Source of the DNA: Pseudomonas alkylphenolica
GTDB lineage: Bacteria; Pseudomonadota; Gammaproteobacteria; Pseudomonadales; Pseudomonadaceae
DNA: 64,000 nucleotides
NCBI RefSeq assembly: GCF_016009175.1
Contig: NZ_JADUCM010000025.1
Coordinates: forward strand, 17,769-81,768
Reading direction: 5' to 3'
The position numbers and the translations under genes were made by a program. Below, piece by piece: positions 8,603 to 19,303 of the stretch; positions within the stretch are counted from its first letter, which is position 1, and every line of letters begins with the position of its first letter. Under the pieces are notes generated by a model that made no database searches, was not told the origin of the DNA, and saw nothing but the letters and a program-made list of their open reading frames with translations.

Positions 8603-10267
8603 ATGGCGTATTACCGCACCCCTCACGACGTTACGACCCTGCCAGCCTGGCAGGCTCTCCAGCAGCACCGCGATGCCATGCAGGGCTTCAGCATGCGCGA
8701 GGCGTTCACGGCTGACCCCAAGCGCTTTGACCAGTTCTCCCTGAGCACCTGCGGGCTGTTCCTCGATTACTCGAAGAACCTGATCAACAGCCAGACCCGC
8801 GATCTGCTGGTCAAACTGGCCAACGAAGTCGATTTGCAGGAAGCGATAAAGTCGCTGTTCGCCGGTGAGATTCTCAATGCCTCCGAAGGCCGCCCGGCCC
8901 TGCACACGGCACTGCGCCGCCCGGTAGGCGACAAGCTGGCCGTGAACGGCGTCAACGTGATGCCCGAGGTACACAAAGTCCTCAACCAGGTCACCGAGCT
9001 GGTCGGCCGCATTCATGACGGCCTGTGGCGCGGTTACAGCGAAAAACCGATTACCGACGTGGTCAACATCGGTATTGGCGGTTCGTTCCTCGGCCCGGAA
9101 CTGGTGTCCGAGGCTCTGCTGCCCTACGCCCAACGCGGTGTACGCTGCCATTACCTGGCCAATATCGACGGCAGTGAATTCCATGAGCTGTCAGCCAAAC
9201 TGCGCGCCGAAACCACCCTGTTCATCGTTTCCTCAAAATCCTTCAACACCCTGGAAACCTTGAAGAACGCTCAGGCCGCACGCGGCTGGTACCTGGCCCA
9301 GGGCGGCTCGGAAGCCGAGCTGTACAAGCACTTCATTGCCGTATCGAGCAACAAGGCCGCGGCGATTGCCTTCGGCATCCGTGAAGAAAACATCTTCCCG
9401 ATGTGGGACTGGGTTGGCGGTCGCTATTCGCTGTGGTCGGCCATCGGCCTGCCGATCGCGCTGGCCATCGGTACGGCCAACTTCAAAGAGCTGCTGTCCG
9501 GTGCCTACACCATGGACCAGCATTTCCAGAACGCGCCATTCGAGCAGAACATGCCGGTGCTGCTGGCGCTGCTGGGGGTCTGGTACGGAAATTTCTGGGG
9601 TGCGCAGAGCCATGCGATCCTGCCCTACGACCATTACCTGCGTAACATCACCAAGCACCTGCAACAGCTGGACATGGAATCCAACGGCAAGAGCGTTCGC
9701 CAGGACGGTACTCCGGTCAATCACGACACCGGTCCGGTGATCTGGGGTGGCGTCGGTTGCAACGGTCAGCACGCCTACCACCAGTTGCTGCACCAGGGCA
9801 CGCAGTTGATCCCGGCCGACTTCATCGTCCCGGTGGTCAGCTTCAACCCGGTGGCCGATCATCACCAGTGGCTGTACGCCAACTGCCTGTCGCAAAGCCA
9901 GGCATTGATGCTCGGCAAAACCCGCGCCGAGGCCGAATCCGAACTGCGCGAAAAAGGCATGGCCGAAGCCGATGTACAGAAGCTGGCACCGCACAAGGTG
10001 ATCCCGGGCAACCGCCCGAGCAACACCCTGGTGGTCGAGCGCATCAGCCCGCGTCGCCTGGGTGCACTGGTTGCGATGTATGAGCACAAAGTGTTCGTGC
10101 AAAGCGTGATCTGGGGTATCAATGCCTTCGACCAATGGGGCGTGGAACTGGGCAAGGAACTCGGCAAGGGCGTCTACCAGCGCTTGGTCGGCGGCATCGA
10201 GGACGCCGCTGAAGACGCCTCCACTCAGGGCCTGATCAACTTCTTCCGCAGCCGTCACCGCGGTTGA
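8603..10267 (+). CDS. pgi: Glucose-6-phosphate isomerase
   Basis: Interconverts glucose-6-phosphate and fructose-6-phosphate. Length 554 residues, typical of the bacterial enzyme. Family blocks include VNIGIGGSFLGPELV, the sugar-phosphate loop SSKSFNTLET, WDWVGGRYSLWSAIGL and GINAFDQWGVELGK. The ATG at 8603 is preferred over an in-frame GTG at 8564 because it has AAGGAA 9 bases upstream and the usual MAYYRTPHDV N-terminus. Pseudomonas lacks phosphofructokinase, so the enzyme mainly serves the gluconeogenic direction. Confidence 0.96.
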   Translation: MAYYRTPHDVTTLPAWQALQQHRDAMQGFSMREAFTADPKRFDQFSLSTCGLFLDYSKNLINSQTRDLLVKLANEVDLQEAIKSLFAGEILNASEGRPALHTALRRPVGDKLAVNGVNVMPEVHKVLNQVTELVGRIHDGLWRGYSEKPITDVVNIGIGGSFLGPELVSEALLPYAQRGVRCHYLANIDGSEFHELSAKLRAETTLFIVSSKSFNTLETLKNAQAARGWYLAQGGSEAELYKHFIAVSSNKAAAIAFGIREENIFPMWDWVGGRYSLWSAIGLPIALAIGTANFKELLSGAYTMDQHFQNAPFEQNMPVLLALLGVWYGNFWGAQSHAILPYDHYLRNITKHLQQLDMESNGKSVRQDGTPVNHDTGPVIWGGVGCNGQHAYHQLLHQGTQLIPADFIVPVVSFNPVADHHQWLYANCLSQSQALMLGKTRAEAESELREKGMAEADVQKLAPHKVIPGNRPSNTLVVERISPRRLGALVAMYEHKVFVQSVIWGINAFDQWGVELGKELGKGVYQRLVGGIEDAAEDASTQGLINFFRSRHRG

Positions 10268-10320
10268 TGCCCTGACGTTGCCCCGGGCCGCGCGAACGTG
10301 GCCTGGGGTAACGGCTACAC

Positions 10321-10347
10321 TGTTCTGACAAAAAAATGCTCAGAACA
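10321..10347 (+). promoter_or_regulatory. Inverted repeat with A-rich loop in the acs leader
   Basis: TGTTCTGA (10321-10328) and TCAGAACA (10340-10347) are perfect 8-bp arms around an 11-base loop containing seven A in a row. It lies just after a TACACT -10-like element (10315-10320) and 10 bases before the acs start. It could be a protein operator or an RNA hairpin displaying an Hfq/Crc-type A-rich motif. Confidence 0.5.
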
Positions 10348-10357
10348 GGACCCCACC

Positions 10358-12292
<1,935 letters not shown>

Positions 12293-12331
12293 ACGGCAGC
12301 CTTTCACGGTTGCCACGCACGCAAGGTAACC

Positions 12332-13201
12332 ATGGAAGCGATTCGCCGCCGTATCGAAACCCAGGTGATGAGCCTGACCGGCTTGTCCCTGGGACAGCTT
12401 GACCTGGAAAACCCCAAAGGCGACCCCGGGCTGTTCGGCCCGGACAGCGCCAGCTGGCGAGTGCACGGCGACTTTCCGAGCATGCTGATCGGCGGCATCA
12501 GTGCCTTGCTCCTGCAACTCTTGCATCCGCTGGCGCTGGCCGGCGTCTGGGACCACTCCAACTTTCGTCAGGACCTGCTGGGACGCCTGCGCCGCACCAG
12601 CCAGTTCATCTCCGGCACTACCTTTGGCGCCACCCGGGATGCCAACTGGCTGATCGAAAAAGTCCGCACCATTCACCTGCAAGTGGTCGGCCATGCTGCC
12701 GACGGCACCCCCTACGCCGCCAGCGATCCCGACTTGCTGACCTGGGTACATGTGGCCGAGGTCAGCAGCTTTCTGGCCGCCCACCTGCGTTACCGCAACC
12801 CGAACCTGAGCATCGCCGATCAAGACGCCTACTACGCCGAGATTGCCCTGATTGCCGAACGCCTCGGTGCCCGCGACGTACCGCGTTCACGCCAGCAAAT
12901 AGCGGATTACCTGCGCGCCATGCGCCCACAATTGCATTGTGATGAACGCAGTCACGAAGTGGTCCAGGTGTTACTGGATGCTCCTGCCCCCAGCCGCCTT
13001 GCACAGCCGGTGGGCAGCCTGATGCTACGCGCCGGTATCGACTTGCTGCCTGAATGGGCCAGCGCCATGCTCGACCTGCAACAACACCCGTTGCAACGAC
13101 GCCTGATTCGCCTCGGGATCAACACCACGGCGCCGGTGTTGCGCTGGGCCATGCGCGATGGTTCGGCACACCGGGCGCGGCGGCGCATGGGCATCAGCTG
13201 A
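12332..13201 (+). CDS. Oxygenase MpaB family (DUF2236) protein
   Basis: A 289-residue protein of the MpaB/DUF2236 family, related to latex-clearing and mycophenolic-acid oxygenases that bind heme b. Seen: the early LLLQLLHPLALAGVWDHSNF block with the conserved His-Pro, the ISGTTFGATRDA region, and TWVHVAEVSSF, which holds another conserved His. There is no signal peptide. Substrate is unknown. It begins 39 bases after acs in the same direction and may be co-transcribed. Family assignment is firm; function is not. Confidence 0.8.
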   Translation: MEAIRRRIETQVMSLTGLSLGQLDLENPKGDPGLFGPDSASWRVHGDFPSMLIGGISALLLQLLHPLALAGVWDHSNFRQDLLGRLRRTSQFISGTTFGATRDANWLIEKVRTIHLQVVGHAADGTPYAASDPDLLTWVHVAEVSSFLAAHLRYRNPNLSIADQDAYYAEIALIAERLGARDVPRSRQQIADYLRAMRPQLHCDERSHEVVQVLLDAPAPSRLAQPVGSLMLRAGIDLLPEWASAMLDLQQHPLQRRLIRLGINTTAPVLRWAMRDGSAHRARRRMGIS

Positions 13202-13311
13202 GCTCAGGATTGGAAGATCCCTGCGCATCTATGCCACCATGAGGCCCTATCAAGGCCTACCCGGCCTTCGCCGTTCTGACACTAAATCGAATAAGAGTGA
13301 GGACCCGCACC

Positions 13312-14490
13312 ATGCAAGACGTCGTTATCGTTGCCGCCACCCGTACCGCTGTCGGTAGCTACCAGGGCGCACTGGCGGCAATTCCCGCCGTTGACCTGGG
13401 CGCTGCCGTGATTCGCCAGCTGCTGTCGCAAACCGGTATCGATGGCGAACTGGTCGATGAAGTCATCCTCGGTCAGGTACTGACCGCCGGCGCCGGTCAG
13501 AACCCGGCGCGCCAGGCCGCGATCAAGGCCGGCCTGCCCAACGCCGTACCGGCCATGACCCTGAACAAGGTGTGCGGCTCTGGCCTCAAGGCCCTGCACC
13601 TGGCCACCCAGGCCATTCGTTGTGGCGACGCCGAGGTGATCATCGCTGGCGGCCAGGAAAACATGAGCCTGGCCAATTACGTCATGCCTGGCGCACGCAC
13701 CGGTTTGCGCATGGGCCACAGCACGCTGATCGACAGCATGATCAGCGACGGCCTGTGGGACGCATTCAACGACTACCACATGGGTATCACTGCCGAGAAC
13801 CTGGTCGAAAAATACGCCATCAGCCGTGAAGAACAGGACGCCTTCGCCGCAGCCTCACAGCAAAAAGCGGCAGCCGCCATCGAAGCTGGGCGCTTCATCG
13901 ACGAAATCACACCGATCCTGATTCCTCAGCGCAAAGGCGACCCGATTGCCTTCGCCACCGACGAGCAACCCCGCGCCGGCACCACCGCCGAGTCGCTGAG
14001 CAAGCTTAAGCCGGCCTTCAAGAAGGACGGCACCGTTACCGCCGGCAACGCCTCCTCCCTCAACGATGGCGCTGCGGCGGTCCTGTTGATGAGCGCGGCC
14101 AAAGCCCAGCAACTGGGCCTGCCGGTGCTGGCGCGGATCAAAGCCTATGCCAACGCTGGCGTAGACCCTGCGATCATGGGCATCGGCCCGGTCAGCGCCA
14201 CCCGTCGCTGCCTGGACAAAGCCGGTTGGCAGCTGGCCGACCTCGACCTGATCGAGGCAAACGAAGCCTTCGCGGCGCAAGCACTGTCGGTGGGCAAGGA
14301 GCTGGAGTGGGATGCCAGCAAGGTCAATGTCAACGGCGGCGCGATTGCCCTTGGTCACCCGATCGGCGCGTCGGGCTGCCGTGTGCTGGTCACCCTGTTG
14401 CACGAAATGATCAAGCGTGACGCCAAGAAGGGCCTGGCCACCTTGTGCATCGGTGGCGGCCAGGGCGTAGCGCTGGCCATCGAGCGCTAG
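13312..14490 (+). CDS. Acetyl-CoA acetyltransferase (thiolase II type)
   Basis: Condenses or cleaves acetoacetyl-CoA. It has 392 residues. The acyl-accepting Cys88 is in NKVCGSGLKAL, the catalytic His in GHPIGASG and the second Cys in CIGGGQGV, so the active site is complete. The ATG at 13312 has GTGAGGA 8 bases upstream; a GTG inside that ribosome binding site is in frame but unlikely. It is similar to biosynthetic thiolases (PhaA/AtoB type). No neighbouring beta-oxidation or polyhydroxybutyrate genes help choose between roles. Confidence 0.9.
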   Translation: MQDVVIVAATRTAVGSYQGALAAIPAVDLGAAVIRQLLSQTGIDGELVDEVILGQVLTAGAGQNPARQAAIKAGLPNAVPAMTLNKVCGSGLKALHLATQAIRCGDAEVIIAGGQENMSLANYVMPGARTGLRMGHSTLIDSMISDGLWDAFNDYHMGITAENLVEKYAISREEQDAFAAASQQKAAAAIEAGRFIDEITPILIPQRKGDPIAFATDEQPRAGTTAESLSKLKPAFKKDGTVTAGNASSLNDGAAAVLLMSAAKAQQLGLPVLARIKAYANAGVDPAIMGIGPVSATRRCLDKAGWQLADLDLIEANEAFAAQALSVGKELEWDASKVNVNGGAIALGHPIGASGCRVLVTLLHEMIKRDAKKGLATLCIGGGQGVALAIER

Positions 14491-14502
14491 CACCTCGCGG
14501 GA

Positions 14503-14519
14503 GGGGCTGCCATGGCCCC
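14503..14519. other. Short GC-rich hairpin after the thiolase gene
   Basis: GGGGC and GCCCC arms around a 7-base loop, without a T run. It may be a weak terminator or a REP remnant. Confidence 0.3.
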
Positions 14520-14569
14520 GCCCCCGGCTTGGCTGTTAAACTGCACGTCCGCAAACCAAGGCCACGTGC

Positions 14570-15586
14570 ATGTCCCTCTTGAATCAGGCGCTGCGCGCCG
14601 CCCTCGATGCCCGCAAGGGCCTGCTCAACGAACTGCATGCCCAAGGCACCGATTGCTATCGCCTGTTCCACGGTAGCCAGGAAGGCGCCGGTGGTTTGAC
14701 CATTGACCGTTATGGCCCGCAGTTGCTGGTACAAAGCTTTCACCAAACCCTGGACGCCGAAGCGCTGCTAATGCTGCATGCCAGCATCGAGGCCGAACTG
14801 GGTCTTGAGTTGCTGCTGGTTTACAACGACCGCTCCCAGGGCAACAGCCGCATTGATCGCCGCGACCCGGTGTACACCGCCAGCGAGGCCGCCCTCGCCG
14901 ACCAGATCGGCCATGAATGGGGATTGAACTACCGTGTGCGTGGCCGTCACGCCGGCCAGGACCCGCTACTGTTCCTCGACCTGCGCAATGCCCGCGGCTG
15001 GGTCAAGCAGCACAGCGCCGGCAAACGGGTACTGAACCTGTTCGCCTACACCTGTGGCGTCGGCCTGAGTGCCGCTGCAGGCGGCGCGGCCTCCGTATGC
15101 AACCTGGACTTCGCCGAAGGCAACCTGGCCGTGGGCAAGGAAAACGGCGCACTCAACCCGACACTGCCGCCGATGGAGTTCATTCAGTCCGACTATTTTC
15201 CGGCCATCCGCCAGTTTGCCGGCCTGCCTGTCAGCCAGCGCCGCGGGCACAAACTGCCGCCCTACCCGCGTCTTGAGCAGCGCGCGTTCGACCTGGTGCT
15301 TCTCGATCCGCCGGCGTGGGCCAAGAGTGCCTTCGGCACAGTCGACCTGCTGCGCGACTACCAGAGCCTGCTCAAACCCGCCTTGCTGAGCACCGCCGAA
15401 GGTGGCGTGCTGATCTGTTGTAACAACCTCGCCAAAGTCAGCCTCGACGACTGGCGTGAGCAAGTGCTGCGTTGCGCCGAGAAAAGCGGTCGGTCGGTAC
15501 GCGACTGGCAAGTGCTCAAACCCGCCAGCGACTTTCCGTCGCAGGATGGCCAACCACCCCTGAAAACCTTGATTCTCCAGCTCTAA
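14570..15586 (+). CDS. Class I SAM-dependent methyltransferase, RlmI-like
   Basis: 338 residues with an N-terminal RNA-binding-like region and a C-terminal Rossmann methyltransferase. Motif I is VLNLFAYTCGVGLSAAAGGA, an acidic SAM-binding residue follows in CNLDFAEGN, and motif IV is LLDPPAWAKSAFG. These are typical of the RlmI/RlmL-C group that makes m5C or m7G in 23S rRNA. It is shorter than E. coli RlmI (about 396 residues) and lacks an obvious full PUA domain, so the exact target base is unknown. The gene stands alone. Confidence 0.75.
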   Translation: MSLLNQALRAALDARKGLLNELHAQGTDCYRLFHGSQEGAGGLTIDRYGPQLLVQSFHQTLDAEALLMLHASIEAELGLELLLVYNDRSQGNSRIDRRDPVYTASEAALADQIGHEWGLNYRVRGRHAGQDPLLFLDLRNARGWVKQHSAGKRVLNLFAYTCGVGLSAAAGGAASVCNLDFAEGNLAVGKENGALNPTLPPMEFIQSDYFPAIRQFAGLPVSQRRGHKLPPYPRLEQRAFDLVLLDPPAWAKSAFGTVDLLRDYQSLLKPALLSTAEGGVLICCNNLAKVSLDDWREQVLRCAEKSGRSVRDWQVLKPASDFPSQDGQPPLKTLILQL

Positions 15587-15677
15587 AGCAAAAAACCGGT
15601 AATTTCCGAGCGCACTTCGGAACCGATTTTACGTGCCATACTCCAAGCACTTCCGTTTCAGACAGACGACGCCGCAC

Positions 15678-18620
15678 ATGCTTAAAGGATTGAGACGCGC
15701 CCTGGGCGCCATGTTGGCCGCACTGGCCCTCTACAGCCTGCTTGGCTTTCTGATACTTCCGGGGGTGGCCCTGCGTATTGCCAACCAGCAATTGGCCAAT
15801 TACGCCACGCTGCCCGCCCACCTGCAACGAATCGAACTTAACCCGTTCACCCTGGAGCTGACGCTCTGGGGCCTGCAGATCGGCGAAACCGGCAAGGAAC
15901 AGGTGGGCTTCGAGCGTTTGTACGCCAACCTGCAGATCGACAGCCTGTGGACCAAGGCCCTGCACCTTGAACGCATCGAGCTGGACAAGCCACGCACCGA
16001 ACTGCTGTTTGCCAAGGACGGCAGCCTCAACCTCACGCAACTGTTCAAACTGCCGCCCAGCGAGCCGGCACCACCCGCGCCCGCCAGTGATCCGTTTCCT
16101 GTGCGCATCGGCAGCATCAAGCTCCACGAAGGTTACCTGCATTTCCAGGACCTGCGGCCCAGCGAGCCGATCGAGTTCCTCTACGACTCGATGAACCTGG
16201 AACTGAAGAACCTCAGCACCCTGCCCGACGACAGCAGTGACATGACCCTTGTCGCTGTCGGCCCCTATGGCGGCCGTATCGACTGGAGCGGCAAGTTCAG
16301 TGTGGTACCACTCGCCTCCGAAGGCACCTTGAAGGTTACCGAGGGCAAGATGAAAGCCTTCTGGCCTTACGTGCGCGATGCCGTACCGCTGGTGCTGGAA
16401 GAAGGCGTCATCAGCCTCGATACCCACTATTCGTTGAACCTGTCCAAGAATACCGAACTGCTGCTCGATAAGACCTCGGTCAGCATCGCGCCGTTTGCCA
16501 TCAAGGCACCGGACGGCCGCCCGTTGGCACGTCTGGCACGCCTTGATGTCAGCGAAACCTCGGTCGATCTCGCCAAGCAGCAGGTTACCGTCGGCAAGAT
16601 CCGTAGCGAGAAGCTGGAAACCTGGGCGGCGCTTGAGGCAGATGGCCAGCTCGACTGGCAGAAGCTGTTCGCCAGCCAGCCGGCCAAGCCGTCGGCGAAA
16701 GAGAAAGCCGAGCCCGCTGCCGCCGAACCCGACAAAGCGCAACAAGCGGCAACGGCCGAACCCGGGAAGCCCTGGCAAGTACTGCTCAAAGACGTGCAAT
16801 TACGTAATTATCAGGTGCACCTGGCTGACCGCTCGCAGAAAGAGCCCGTCGCCCTCGATGTCGGGCCGCTGAACCTCGACCTGCAAAACTTCGACAGCCT
16901 CAACCAGTCGCCCTTCAACCTCAAGCTCGACACCGGGGTTGGCAAGCAAGGCAAGCTGCAAGCCGCCGGCCAAGTCAATCTCGCGCCCGTGTCCGCCAAG
17001 CTCAAGGTCAGTACCCAGGACATCGACCTGCGTATCGCCCAGGCCTATATCAGCCCGTTCATTCGCCTGGAACTGCGCAGCGGCATGCTCGGCAGCGACC
17101 TCAATGTCGACCTCAAGAGCACCGAGCCGCTGGCCTTCAGCATCGACGGCAAGGCCCAGGTCAATCAGTTGCATACCCTCGATACCATCAAGGACCGAGA
17201 TTTCGTCAAATGGCAGCAGCTGAACCTCGATGGGCTGTCCTATCGCCATGGTGATGCCCTGTCCATTGGCAAGGTCACCCTCAAGCAGCCTTACGCGCGC
17301 TTCATGATCAACGAAGACCGCACCACCAACGTCGATGACCTGTTGATCCCGCAGTCTGCCACCGCGCAATCCGTTGCTCCGGCGAAAGCCAAGGCCCCGG
17401 CGGGCAGCGACAAGCCACTGGGCATTCGCATCGGTGCTATCGATATCAATGACGGCTCGGCAAACTTTGCCGACTTCAGCCTGACGCCCAACTTCGCGAC
17501 CGCCATCCAGCAGCTCAACGGCCAGATCGGCACCATCGATAGCCGTCAGCCCAAGCCGGCCAAGGTCGATATCAAGGGCAAGGTTGATCGCTATGCGCCA
17601 GTGACCATCAAAGGCGCTCTGAACCCCTTCGACCCTATGGCCAGCCTGGATATCGCCACCAGCTTCAAACGCGTCGAGCTGACCACCCTGACGCCTTACT
17701 CGGGCAAGTTTGCCGGTTTCCGCATCCGCAAGGGCCGGCTGAACATCGACCTGCACTACATCATCACCCAGGGCAGGCTCAAGGCCGAGAACAAGGTCGT
17801 GGTCGAGCAGCTGCAACTGGGCGAGAAGGTCGACAGCCCGGACGCCGTCGACCTGCCGATTCGCCTGGCGGTGGCCTTGCTCAAGGACACCGAGGGCAAG
17901 ATTTCCATCGAACTGCCGGTTACCGGTGATCTGAACGATCCACAGTTCAGTGTCATGCCCATTGTCTGGCAGACGCTGCGCAACCTCGTGTTGCGTGCTG
18001 CCCAGGCGCCGTTCAAGTTCATCGGTGGGCTGATCAGTGGCGGTGACGCCCAGGACCTGGGCAGCGTGGCCTTTGCCGCAGGCTCCAGCGACCTCGCAGC
18101 GGACGCCCAGGGTGCCCTCGACAAGCTCGCAGCGGCGCTCAAGGAGCGCCCTGCGCTGCGCCTGGAGATCGAAGGAACCAGCGCCCAGAGCAGTGACGGA
18201 CCGCTAATTGCCCAGCAACGTCTGGAACGTGAATACCAGAGTACCTACTACAAGATGCTCCAGCGTCGCGGCGAAAAGGTCCCGGCCCAGGCTTCGGAAC
18301 TGAAAGTACCCGATAGCGACAAACCGGCGATGCTCGAAGGCATCTACCGTACCCGCATGAAGCAGCAGCCACCTGCCGAATGGGAACAACTGGACCGCGA
18401 ACAGCGTACCAATCAGTTGCGCGACGCCGTGCTCAAATCCTGGGGTGAAAGCCCGCTGCTGCTACGCCAGTTGGGGCAGGCCCGGGCCAGCAGCATCAAG
18501 GATTACCTTGTCGACAAGGCCAAGCTGGAAGACGACCGGGTGTACTTCATTGATGCAAGCCTTGGCGAAGCGGAAGCGGATGGACGGGTAATCACACCGC
18601 TGCACCTGGATGCCGAGTAA
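15678..18620 (+). CDS. DUF748 domain protein, large AsmA-like envelope protein
   Basis: A 980-residue protein with one N-terminal membrane anchor (about 10-32), then a long periplasmic region of repeated beta-rich segments typical of DUF748/AsmA-like proteins. The latter are proposed to bridge the membranes in lipid transport. A low-complexity Ala/Pro/Lys/Glu stretch sits near residue 345-375. The C-terminal part (FAAGSSDLAADAQGALDKLA) resembles an OmpA-type peptidoglycan-binding start, but the usual full motif is not complete. The ATG at 15678 puts the membrane anchor near the N-terminus; a GTG at 15633 is in frame. Function is unproven. Confidence 0.75.
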   Translation: MLKGLRRALGAMLAALALYSLLGFLILPGVALRIANQQLANYATLPAHLQRIELNPFTLELTLWGLQIGETGKEQVGFERLYANLQIDSLWTKALHLERIELDKPRTELLFAKDGSLNLTQLFKLPPSEPAPPAPASDPFPVRIGSIKLHEGYLHFQDLRPSEPIEFLYDSMNLELKNLSTLPDDSSDMTLVAVGPYGGRIDWSGKFSVVPLASEGTLKVTEGKMKAFWPYVRDAVPLVLEEGVISLDTHYSLNLSKNTELLLDKTSVSIAPFAIKAPDGRPLARLARLDVSETSVDLAKQQVTVGKIRSEKLETWAALEADGQLDWQKLFASQPAKPSAKEKAEPAAAEPDKAQQAATAEPGKPWQVLLKDVQLRNYQVHLADRSQKEPVALDVGPLNLDLQNFDSLNQSPFNLKLDTGVGKQGKLQAAGQVNLAPVSAKLKVSTQDIDLRIAQAYISPFIRLELRSGMLGSDLNVDLKSTEPLAFSIDGKAQVNQLHTLDTIKDRDFVKWQQLNLDGLSYRHGDALSIGKVTLKQPYARFMINEDRTTNVDDLLIPQSATAQSVAPAKAKAPAGSDKPLGIRIGAIDINDGSANFADFSLTPNFATAIQQLNGQIGTIDSRQPKPAKVDIKGKVDRYAPVTIKGALNPFDPMASLDIATSFKRVELTTLTPYSGKFAGFRIRKGRLNIDLHYIITQGRLKAENKVVVEQLQLGEKVDSPDAVDLPIRLAVALLKDTEGKISIELPVTGDLNDPQFSVMPIVWQTLRNLVLRAAQAPFKFIGGLISGGDAQDLGSVAFAAGSSDLAADAQGALDKLAAALKERPALRLEIEGTSAQSSDGPLIAQQRLEREYQSTYYKMLQRRGEKVPAQASELKVPDSDKPAMLEGIYRTRMKQQPPAEWEQLDREQRTNQLRDAVLKSWGESPLLLRQLGQARASSIKDYLVDKAKLEDDRVYFIDASLGEAEADGRVITPLHLDAE

Positions 18621-18651
18621 AAACGAACGTCCAGCGCCGTTCGCCCAATAA

Positions 18652-18688
18652 AAAAGCCCCGGCAGCCAGTGCCGGGGCTTTTGTTTTT
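18652..18688. terminator. Bidirectional terminator between the DUF748 and BON genes
   Basis: A 12-bp stem (AAAAGCCCCGGC at 18652-18663 with GCCGGGGCTTTT at 18671-18682) with T runs on both strands, between two convergent genes. Confidence 0.9.
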
Positions 18689-18693
18689 GCAGG

Positions 18694-19044
18694 TCAGTCG
18701 GTTTTCAGGCCATCAGCCGAAACCGCCTTAACGCCTTTGATCTTCTTGGTCATCGCGACTGCCGTATCTTTTTGCGACTTGGTCAGTGCGACGTCGGAAG
18801 ACAGAGAAACCACGCCTTTGTTGGTTTCTACCTTGATGTCAGTGCCTGGAATGCCTTTCTCGGTCACCAGGTCGGATTTGACCTTGGTGGTGATCCAGGT
18901 GTCTGAGGTCGCCTCAGTTGCCTTGGTCATTTCACCGGCAGCGACAGTCAGCGGAGCCTGGGAAGGCTGTTGGGCGAACGCCGCGTTAGCCAGGGTCAGG
19001 GTCAGGGCGGTGGCAGTAGCGGCAGCAATAGCGAACTTCTTCAT
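18694..19044 (-). CDS. Periplasmic BON-domain protein
   Basis: A 116-residue secreted protein. The first 24 residues form a signal peptide ending AAFA before QQ. One BON domain follows (about 45-112): WITTKVKSDL, GIPGTDIKVETNKGVVSLSSDV and the closing VKGVKAVS-like stretch. BON domains bind lipid or osmotic-stress-related envelope components (OsmY/DolP type). The ATG at 19044 has CAGGAGTG upstream, and longer in-frame starts would bury the signal peptide. Role inferred from family only. Confidence 0.8.
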   Translation of the reverse strand: MKKFAIAAATATALTLTLANAAFAQQPSQAPLTVAAGEMTKATEATSDTWITTKVKSDLVTEKGIPGTDIKVETNKGVVSLSSDVALTKSQKDTAVAMTKKIKGVKAVSADGLKTD

Positions 19045-19260
19045 ACGAGACACTCCTGTTTTTCGAAAAGTCTGCGCCGTAAGTCCTGGCAGCAGGGGTA
19101 TGGATACCATTGCAGGGCCTGTGCCAGCTTTTGCCGTTAAAAATACATATAAAAATCAAATACTTACGAAAATAATCTGATTGTGCCATCGTGCAATTTG
19201 CAAGGCCCGGCAAAATCCTGCATGCAAGATGCATGTCCACAAGCTAAATCCTGCAGACAT

Positions 19261-19287
19261 AAAAAAAGGACCCCGTAGGGTCCTTTT
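19261..19287 (-). terminator. Terminator of pnp
   Basis: A 10-bp stem AAAAGGACCC/GGGTCCTTTT (19264-19287) with a T run on the leftward transcript. It closes the rimP-to-pnp cluster. Confidence 0.9.
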
Positions 19288-19303
19288 CTTCAACACATTC
19301 AGC

